Of a stretch of DNA of 64,000 nucleotides, positions 56,445-64,000 are shown one piece after another. A model generated the notes under the pieces. The model did no database searches. It was not told where the DNA came from and saw only the letters and a list, made by a program, of their open reading frames with translations. The DNA comes from Liriodendron chinense (lineage: Eukaryota > Streptophyta > Magnoliopsida > Magnoliales > Magnoliaceae): positions 1 to 64,000 of the forward strand of contig PVNU02003892.1 in the NCBI GenBank assembly GCA_003013855.2. Direction: 5' to 3'. Each line of letters opens with the position of its first letter. The first letter of the stretch is position 1. A program made the translations under genes and the position numbers.

Positions 56445-57426
56445 ATGGTTTTTGAGATGGAAGCCAGCAATCCTGTAGCCCCATTCGTGTTGAAGACATA
56501 TCAGATGGTGAACGAACCATCTACGGATAGCCTGATCGCCTGGGGCCGACAAAACAACAGCTTCATCGTCTTCGACCCTTTGGATTTCTCCCAGAAGCTC
56601 CTTCCCACCTACTTCAAGCACAACAATTTCTCCAGCTTCGTTCGTCAGCTCAACACATACGTGAGTTCTAGCCTCCCCTCAAGTATAATCTTTCCAAATT
56701 CAATAATTAGCTTGTATTATAGCATCGTTGTTTGTGTTATATCAGGGCTTTCGGAAGGTTGATCCCGACCGTTGGGAATTCGCCAACGAATTCTTCCTTC
56801 GTGGGCAACAGCAGCTCTTGAAGAACATCGTCCGCCGCAAGAACCACCGGAATTCTACTCCTTTGCTCTTCCCCAAGCAGGAAGACGACAAAGAAATGGA
56901 GAAGGCGATAATGACAGAACTCAGTCGATTGAAGCACGAGCAGAAAACCTTGGAAGAAGAAATTCAAGGCATGAGCCGACGGCTGCAGGCAACGGAGAAG
57001 AAGCCACAGCAGATGATGGCTTTCTTATTGAAACTAGTGGAAGAACCCGACCTTATCTCTAGACTAATGCTAAAGAAACATACAGAAAAACGACTGGCAG
57101 AGAAGAAGAGGAGATTATTGATACCTCCATCATCTCCTCCTACAAAAATGATATTCCCATCGACAATCCAGAATCCTGATGATGATTTGGTGGCCGTCGT
57201 TCCGACGGTCGATATGGGTTCGAGTCTAAGGCCCACCAAGCCATTCACCACTAGTAGCACTAATACTGCCATTGATGCTACTATTGGTAATGCAGCTAAT
57301 ATCGCTGACGACGCACCGCAATTCGACTCAATTCCGGCGTACATCGGCGACAAGGTAATGTTTTTCTCAGAGTCGGGAGGAGATTATTGGAATTCGCCGC
57401 CTTACCCTTTGTGGGATGGCTACTAG
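56445..57426 (+). CDS. Class C heat stress transcription factor (HSFC1-like)
   Basis: Two exons: 56445-56660 and 56746-57426, GT-AG intron, stop TAG. The protein has 298 residues from the first ATG (56445) or 294 from the second (56457); the second start, MEASNPVAPFVLKTYQMV, matches the family best. The DNA-binding domain fills about residues 8-100: LIAWGRQNNSFIVFD, FKHNNFSSFVRQLNTY, then after the intron GFRKVDPDRWEFANEFFLRG and LLKNIVRRK. The intron lies exactly where HSF genes have it. A coiled-coil HR-A/B region follows (about 125-180, EMEKAIMTELSRLKHEQKTL), then a basic nuclear signal (EKRLAEKKRRLL) and an acidic, Ser/Thr-rich tail. No B-type repressor tetrapeptide or AHA activation motif is evident, which fits class C. 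It is a nuclear DNA-binding protein that trimerises on heat shock elements. The reading frame is intact. Confidence 0.92.
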
Positions 57427-58190
57427 CTTCACATGCTTTGTGCATGATTAAGCAACTTTCTGTAATTTTCTTTCACTCTTATTGTAAATTAAGCAGAAAT
57501 GAAATATTTTGGCTTGTATTACTTTGTTTTATTTCTTGTGGGAGTGAAGATTACTGCATTGAAATGCGATCAACATCACGGGATGTTTTAAAAAAGTGCT
57601 TGAAAACAGCTTTCCTACCTTCTCCCATTAAAAAAACAAAAAAAAAAAAGTCCAATCTGAAAGTGTCGCGAGTCCAGCTAAAGGATCGCCAGCATGTGTT
57701 GTCCCATTGAGGTCCATATGTGGAGATGGCCTGGGGATTTGAACTGTACATCTCCCTGGAACTATCATAAGTAAGTCATGAACCCATAATCATATTCAGT
57801 GCTGGTACTCACCTTCAATTTATGAAATTGAATGTGGACCATTAAAAATCTTCGTTTTTTTAATGGTCTAAAGTCATGTACTCCTAGTGATATTGGTTAG
57901 AATAATCTGTTCATTAAAACTTCTCTGTCATTGAGAAGACAATTTTTCTTTGCTATGGTGCTAAAACTTACATATGGTCTGCTACTTTTCTATGCTTGGC
58001 TAATATATTAATAATGAGGAAAACGATTTTACTTTGCCATGCTACTAATACTTATATTTATTCTGCTAGAAGAAAAGTCACATTCAGTAAAATAAAAATA
58101 AAAAGATATAAATGAATATACTTATGTAATTATTGAGTGATGTTGTGATTCACAGTGACCCTCCAGAATTGCAAGGGTGCAAAAATTAAA
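57427..58190. other. HSFC1 3' flank, no gene seen
   Basis: AT-rich; presumably the 3' untranslated region and beyond. An A-rich run lies at 57632-57650. No second gene was recognised. Confidence 0.5.
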
Positions 58191-58194
58191 GCTC

Positions 58195-58700
58195 TAGGAG
58201 GCCCACTGTGATGTGTGTGTAGCAGCATCCATTCGGTCCATTATTTTTTATAGGTAATGTTAGTACATGAGACTAAAAATCAAGCTAGTCCAAGAATCAT
58301 GTGGGACACAAAACAAGGCCACTGAAGACATACACCGTTGAAACCTTATGAGGGCCACTGAAATGTTAGATTGAGCTGAAATTCGGATTTTCCCTTTTTC
58401 TTTGAGTGTAATAACTTATGAACAGGTTGGATGGAATAAAACATAATAGTGGCCCTAGAAATGTTTCAAGCATTCTCACTCGAGGTGCTGTGGTGTAGCG
58501 TACTTGAGTTTCATGTGGCTCTTTTTTTTTTCACTTTTTTTTTTTTTTAAATGGGTTAGTTCACACACCCCATTGTTAGTATACCAACCTACGCCTTTAC
58601 TCACATCATAATGTTAGCCACCCCATTATGGGAATCGATACCATGACCTCAGTGTTGAAACGAGTTTTATATGGCTCAAGTCCTATAATAAAGTAGCATA
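58195..58700. mobile_element. Foldback MITE interrupted by a SINE
   Basis: Left arm 'gaggcccactgtgatgtgtg', interior 'acaccgttgaaacctta', 'ttatgaacaggttggatgg' and 'tagtggccctagaaatgttt'. The right part is broken at 58522 by a SINE, and the sequence resumes as 'gagttttatatggctcaa'. Confidence 0.7.
58522..58661 (-). mobile_element. tRNA-derived SINE with 16-bp target duplication
   Basis: Minus strand: 'ggtcatggtatcgattccc' (B box), 'gggtggctaacattatgat', 'taggttggtatactaac', ending in an A tail (T-runs at 58522-58548). It is flanked by 'gagtttcatgtggctc' (58506-58521) and 'gagttttatatggctc' (58662-58677), two mismatches in 16. Same family as 40630-40767. Confidence 0.82.
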
Positions 58701-58701
58701 A

Positions 58702-59588
58702 CTGATGGACAGAGCGTTTCGCACCCATCAAAGCGAGCCTGGTGGAGCTTTTGATTGCAAACGCGAATCGCTGGAGCAAATCTTGATATAGGATTCTCTA
58801 ACATTGAAGTAAAACGTGAGCCGGTCAGATCATCAAACCATCTAATCATCTGAGCCCCATGGTGCGATGCATGGTGGATCATGTGTCGCAAAACGAACTA
58901 TAAAACAAGATATTGAAAAAGAAAAAAGTACCCACCATATCTAACACTTAGATTTGGTTCTGCTGCTTTGCTTGGAAGAATTTAATCAAGAAAATGTCCA
59001 CATTTAGCACCATAACATCCACTAAATTCTATTTTATTATAAATACTACTGGATGACGCATGGCCCTACGAAATGGAGTTACATGATACTCTAGCAGACT
59101 ACGATGGATCATACTACTTGTACTGATCAATCCAAACCGTGCAGATTGTTGTCTTCGTTGTGGATTGGAGTTGGCCCAAATTACAAATTGATTGGACGAT
59201 ACAAAGTGTTTGATCATTGGCCATCAACTGGACAAGAGTATTGACCGTCTATCGTTGGAAGGGAAGATGATTACTGATGAGATGGTTGGATCGTTTCATT
59301 GGTGTGATTGTGGGGCCATGCTAAATCCACCATGGACTCTACGGAACGTGCCCTAGTTGGATGCATGCATGAGCCAGATCAAGTCCGTTTAAAGATGGTG
59401 GAGTGGCTCATCTAAAGGCAGGCAGTGATAGAAGAGCAATATGGAAATGAGTAGGCTTCTTCCAAAAGCATGGCATTGTGGCAGCTCTTACAGCTGGTCG
59501 ACATCCTAACATAATACGGTAGGAAACGAACTACTAATACAAGAAAGGGAAATTATTTGATACTCGAGCTGCGTATCGCTACTTGATA
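58702..59588. other. Intergenic, no gene seen
   Basis: Only short open frames without family signatures. No repeat ends were recognised. Confidence 0.5.
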
Positions 59589-59589
59589 C

Positions 59590-59790
59590 TCAGGAATTGA
59601 ACCAACTAAATTGTGCTAGCTACTAACCTTTGATTCATGATATAGCTAAATTGGGAACTACAATTTGGAGAGTTAAATTTGAATTATTGTAATCCATGTA
59701 TGAAAGCAATTTATAAATGCCTGCGTATCATCTATCACACTCAGCCGGAGTATCAACGTTTTTTTGTTTTTTTCATCCAGAAAAGGAAAA
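59590..59790. repeat. Dispersed repeat, copy 2 of 3
   Basis: Related to 6420-6790: 'aactaaattgtg', 'ttggagagttaaatttgaat', 'gcctgcgtatcatctatcac' and 'ggagtatcaacgtttttttg'. Confidence 0.55.
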
Positions 59791-60416
59791 AGAGGGAAAA
59801 GAAGGTGGGCCCGCTGGCTATCCCCGTGTGCACTGCGGGTAGCTTTGGCCACGCGTCACGTAATGAGAGGATGCATAAATAAAGACACAAGTGGGGCCCA
59901 CTCACGAGGGTATCTCCCTTTGCCAAAAGGGGAGCTAAATATGAAATGGACAAGTGACTACCTGGTCTTGTGACTGCGGACAAAAGGTGTGACACGTGGC
60001 TCCTAACACCAATTGTGGCGCTGGATTCCTTTGCCTATAATCCATTTCTCTCCAAAGCCTATTGCCCGGCTGGTGACCATATACTTGATGATTACATGTG
60101 GCGTATTTAATTGGACAATTTGGTGCTGCTTAGAGATGAGTAGCCATTCAAAACATATATGTTTGAAAGTTTTTCGGTTAAGTGTATCATTTTAAGCAGC
60201 TGCACATGACCCAACTAAATCCCTCCAAACCATTTTTTTGTCCCAAGTGGATTGCCTCCTGGTAACCTAACATGACAGGATTGAACTTGGTCATAGATGG
60301 ATCACGCAAAGCGTATTAGAAGGTTGTTTGGTCTAATACATATAGGATGGGCCATCTCTCGTGATGACACATGATCCAATCAAATTTTGCAACATCAGGT
60401 CAGCAATGATATCTTT

Positions 60417-60584
60417 AGTGGCTCGGTCACTAGTCAATCCAGACGCCTAAGCGTTTTAATGCACGTCTCAGGTTCAAGTGCTAAGAAGACACACTAACCC
60501 CATGGGTGGGTGCATTATGTGACTAACTGTTTAGGTCTGTTGTACAACTAACAGGGGGTGCGTTGCATGACTAACAAAAAAAAA
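60417..60584 (+). mobile_element. tRNA-derived SINE
   Basis: A-box-like 'gtggctcggtcactagtc', B box 'ggttcaagtgc' (60471-60481), body 'atgggtgggtgcattatgtg' and 'ttgtacaactaac', and an A tail at 60575-60584. Close relative of the minus-strand copy at 54333-54504. A target duplication was not resolved. Confidence 0.75.
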
Positions 60585-60589
60585 TGTCA

Positions 60590-61130
60590 ATCCATTTGCA
60601 TTTCTTTCATCAAGGGCTGAATTCCTATGTTAGTTTTGCAGTCTTTATGAGTGAATGGCATTTAACTCTTCAAATGCACGCTTGGAATCCTCAAGCCAAA
60701 ATCCCTACAGCCCAAATCTCTCTTATCCCATGGTGGATGAAAAATAATTGAAAGATTACAATAAAAGAATAACGTAAATAATTGACATAGGACAAAGTCA
60801 AGGGTAATTAATTTTAGGAATGACTATGTTTAAAAGAAATTAGACAAGAAAATTCAATTTAAGTTTAGCATGCACTATAACTTCCAACAATCATTCCTTT
60901 GCACATGGTTATTTATCTTGCTTGTATGATATGTTGTTGGAAAATTATCAGCAAGCACTACAAACGATTTTATAAAATTCCAATATTTATTCTTAAAATT
61001 TTATATTTTTAGAAAAAGTTAGATCTAACCTAATGCTTAATTATGTGATCATATTAAATGCATTGACCGGAATCCTTTAAAATTAGTGTCAATTCAATTT
61101 TATTTGTTTCTTTTTGTTAGTCTTTCCACC
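60590..61130. other. Intergenic, no gene seen
   Basis: AT-rich sequence without recognisable genes or repeat ends. Confidence 0.5.
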
Positions 61131-61136
61131 TCTTGA

Positions 61137-61652
61137 GTTTAAAGGGGCGTTTGGTGGATTAGTTGGGATAGAATTGCATTTGGTTCCGTCCAAATTCCAT
61201 CTTACTTTTGGGGAGGATGGGAGGGTTGGGATTAGGTGGGATGAAATTGTATTTGTTACCACTTGGGATTTCGATGGGATTTATGTGAATTTTGAAATCC
61301 ACTACACATGTGGGTTTGAAATCCACTACACATGTGGGCCCCACATTGGTGCCTATGTTTTATCCATGCCATCCATCCATAGACACCTTTTACATGTGAC
61401 ATTATGGTGATATACATGTATAAGTGACCAACTTCGGTTGTGAATTTAATTCTTTGATTGCAATCCCATGGTCCACCAAATAGGATTTTGCTTAATCCTA
61501 TGTTTTTCCGCAGCAAGAGTTTGATCTCAAACATGGGATTAGATGGTGAAAATTCATGGTATTACTAGACATGTAATCATTGCTTAATAAATGATGTTGA
61601 TCCCACCTAATGATATCCCATCCCTTCTAATACCACGGGACAAACACCACCT
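61137..61652. mobile_element. Possible MITE with 'ggtgttt' ends
   Basis: The left end 'aaggggcgtttggtggatta' and right end 'gggacaaacaccacctaagg' form a loose inverted repeat. The interior has inverted text, 'ggatgggagggttgggatta' against 'gatatcccatcccttctaat'. The target duplication is unclear. Confidence 0.45.
61291..61338. repeat. Perfect 24-bp tandem duplication
   Basis: Two identical units starting 'tttgaaatccactacac' and ending 'atgtggg', back to back at 61291-61314 and 61315-61338. Confidence 0.95.
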
Positions 61653-61881
61653 AAGGTTCCTTGTAGATGCAAAGAAAGAATACTATGATCTCTCCCTTGC
61701 TTTTCCACCACCGACCTGCTGCACCAGCAGGCTCATTTTCCATTCAAATTTGGACCACTGCTTATTTTATATTTGATATAATTAATGGTTAGTATTGAAT
61801 TGATGGGTGCAGTTTATACACACGCGGGACTTGGATTAATGGCTACCGACGCTGCTAGCCAATGGTTAATGGCCAGTGCTG

Positions 61882-62265
61882 TGTGGGCCTCATCATGATG
61901 TATGTGTTTCATCCACGCCTTTCATTCATTTTCTCTGCTCATTTTAGGGCTTTAGTTCAAAAATGAGGCACATCCAACCATCAAGTGGACCACACTACAG
62001 GAAAAGGTGGGGACTCACTTACCGTTGAAAACTTTTTAGGGGCCATAGGAGATTTGGATCAAAATGATATTTGTGTTTGCCCTTCATCCAGGTCTGTGTG
62101 ACCTTATCAATAGGTTAGATGGCAAAAAAACATTACAGTGGGCCTTAGGAAGTTTTTAATGGCGGACGTTCAATTAACACTGTTTTCCTATAGTGTGGGT
62201 CACCTCTGATTAAAATCTACCTCATTCTTGGGCCCATACATAAAATAAGCTGAAAAAAATGGATG
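61882..62265. mobile_element. Foldback MITE
   Basis: From 'gtgtgggcctcatcatgatg' to 'aaaaaaatggatggccaaac'. Interior landmarks include 'gtggaccacactacaggaaa', 'accgttgaaaactt', 'tcatccaggtctgtgtgacc' and 'ttgggcccatac'. Confidence 0.8.
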
Positions 62266-62810
62266 GCCAAACCGCGTCCCTCCCACACTCCCTATGCAGA
62301 ATGGGACCCACAATTTGAATGGCCTACACAAATGTGGAAGTAGCACATGATTGGAGGCATCTCTCTTTAGATCTAAGCATATTCGCTTCTTACATACCTT
62401 TTTGTGAAGGCAAAGCACCATCACTGACCACGTGTCCACGCCGCTCATCATTAAAGTTCATGCCCTTTTGTATCGCAGGGCGAGGACAATGTGTCGTTAG
62501 TCCATCGGCTCCTACAATTGGTCCATCCATCAATCATCCGAACCGTCGTTTTGGACCCACGTGTGATAGCCATGCCTCGAGACATCACCTCACGCTCTGC
62601 TCAGTGGCTACCAGGAATAAAAGATCGGTTCATCTATATATTGGGAGTGACCATCGTCATGATCACCGAGCAATGCGGCCCACTATTAGGGGCTATCTCC
62701 TTTGTACGGTGCAAAGATTGCGCCACGTGGCTCGACTCCCTCTATTGAGATGGAATGTATTGCCATGGATCCACCGAGGCGGCTGGATCCCTTACCGTCC
62801 CGTCCACTGT
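62266..62810. other. Open frames of uncertain value, no gene called
   Basis: A + strand frame of about 180 codons runs 62319-62864, but it ends inside the next MITE and has no family signature. I treat it as chance. Confidence 0.4.
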
Positions 62811-62811
62811 G

Positions 62812-63218
62812 TGATGTGTATGTATTACATCCACCCGTTCATTCATTTTGAAAACTCATTTTAGAGTATTATTCAAAAAAAAATCCAAATTTCCGGTGCA
62901 CCATAATACAGTAAACAATGGTACTCAATCATTAAAAGCTTCTTATGGCTCACAAAAGTTTTGGGTCAAGCTTATATTTGTTTGGTATTTTCATTCAGGT
63001 CTTTGTAAACTTTCCAACAGGTTGGATGGAAAATAAAAATTTCAGTGGCCCCCATGAAGTATTTAGTGGTGGGGATTCTATCACTACTATTTCATGTGGT
63101 ATAGTCCACCTAAGATTTGGATATACTTCATTTTTAGTATAATGCCCTAAAATGAGCTTTCAAAATGCATGGACGGTGTAGAAGTAAGGTACATACATAA
63201 CAGTGGCCCACCTGACCT
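62812..63218. mobile_element. Foldback MITE
   Basis: From 'cactgtgtgatgtgtatgta' to 'acatacataacagtggccca'. The interior has 'ggtgcaccataatacagt', 'caacaggttggatgg' and 'atgtggtatagtccacct'. Confidence 0.8.
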
Positions 63219-63414
63219 CAGTGGTCCAGGGATCCACCCAAACCGCGCCCGTATTAACCTGCGAGCACCAACTTTGGTAGTGAACATGTGGTAGGATTTG
63301 ATTGAGCCGCGTACTATGTACCGGTCCAGTACCTATCTGACACAGTTAATACCCACATCCCCAGGCAACACTAATTAGCTCCCATCTGATCTGCCCTTAC
63401 CGTACTGCTAGAGA

Positions 63415-63600
63415 ATGGCAAATAAACATTACAGTAGGCCTTAAAAAGTTTTTAACGGTGGACGTTTAATTTTCACTAATTTTCTTTAATGTGGTATACA
63501 TTAGGCTTGAATCTGCCTCATTAGTTTTTGCTCATGACCTAAAATAATAATAAATTAAGGGCCTAAATGAAGCGTGTACTTCATGGTGGGCTACAGAGCA
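63415..63600. mobile_element. Right half of a foldback MITE
   Basis: 'ggcaaataaacattacagta', 'ttaacggtggacg', 'gctcatgacctaaaata' and 'cttcatggtgggctacagag'. It is very similar to the corresponding part of 61882-62265. Confidence 0.7.
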
Positions 63601-63769
63601 CCGACTCACCGTGAGGTCGGCACTGACAGCAGTGTCAGTATGCAATCCACGTCTCTTTCAAACTTACTTTCAGTCGGCCCAATTTATGATAATGGCATGT
63701 GATCAAATCAAATCCTGCCACATTACGGCCAGACAATCGACCTCTAGATGAAATTACATTACATGAAGG

Positions 63770-64000
63770 CTTTTTATACTCTAGCTGCTGGCGAAGCTCC
63801 ATACGCAGGCACTTGGGGGTAGAACGTGTGGCATGCATTAACTCATATAGATGACTAAACTGTGGAACCCATTATCACTAAATTAGGGCCTAAAAATCAG
63901 ATCGGTCAAACCATCTTAGACTCTGATTCGTGGACACTTGTTTTGAAATAAGACCATTGGACTTTCGTTCCTACCCGTCCATTAAATGTCCATCAATCTA
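63770..64000. repeat. Dispersed repeat, copy 3 of 3, cut by the window end
   Basis: 'gactaaactgtggaaccca', 'cacttgttttgaaataagac' and 'gtccattaaatgtccatc' match 6440-6600 in order and orientation. Confidence 0.55.

Noticed and set aside
56445..56762. Reading HSFC1 exon 1 straight through as a 105-codon protein
   Set aside because: The frame after LNTY is intron; splicing at GT 56661 / AG 56745 restores the conserved NTYGFRK of the DNA-binding domain.
62319..62864. A 181-codon + strand open frame
   Set aside because: No recognisable domain, and it ends inside a MITE; its upstream part overlaps repeat-like text.

Overview
This is nuclear DNA of a flowering plant. Genes have GT-AG introns, and three belong to plant families: TEBICHI / DNA polymerase theta, an RD22-like BURP protein, and a class C heat stress transcription factor. 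About twenty copies of a foldback MITE whose ends read 'gtggggcccaccgtgatg...' fill the intergenic space. I associate that family with magnoliid genomes (Magnolia/Liriodendron/Cinnamomum type), but this is inference from memory, not a database match.

The most unusual feature is at the left edge. Bases 1 to about 4345 are written as the plain complement of real sequence, without reversal. If each base is complemented in place and read left to right, two perfect TEBICHI exons with correct GT-AG borders appear (2436-2654 and 2790-2907). The second joins in phase to the TEBICHI exon at 7706 in normally written sequence. No inversion, duplication or translocation yields a complement without a reversal, so a data-handling artefact is the simplest explanation. 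Any search of this stretch on either strand will miss its content.

Layout. 1-4345: complemented tract. 4580-16180: the rest of the TEBICHI locus (+), with a dead LINE in the long intron, ten further exons to a stop at 14285, three single-base frameshifts, and a possible decayed second gene at 15238-16028. 18220-20101: three-exon RD22-like BURP gene (-). 21-55 kb: gene-poor repeat territory with nested insertions. These include two hAT-type MITEs with 8-bp target duplications, a 2.29-kb element flanked by TTA, a 2.8-kb solo LTR flanked by GGCTT, tRNA-derived SINEs inside MITEs, a 'cacatgatggatggtccac' satellite, a ~510-bp tandem array, copia and gypsy debris, and a segmental duplication (39.95-42.3 and 45.6-47.5 kb). 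56445-57426: two-exon HSFC1-type gene (+) with three G-box cores and a TATA box upstream. 58-64 kb: MITEs, SINEs and dispersed repeats.

The three recognised genes do not form a pathway: one is DNA repair (polymerase theta end joining) and two are stress-response genes. The RD22-like and HSFC1 reading frames are intact, whereas TEBICHI needs three one-base corrections. No CRISPR array, rRNA or convincing tRNA gene was seen.
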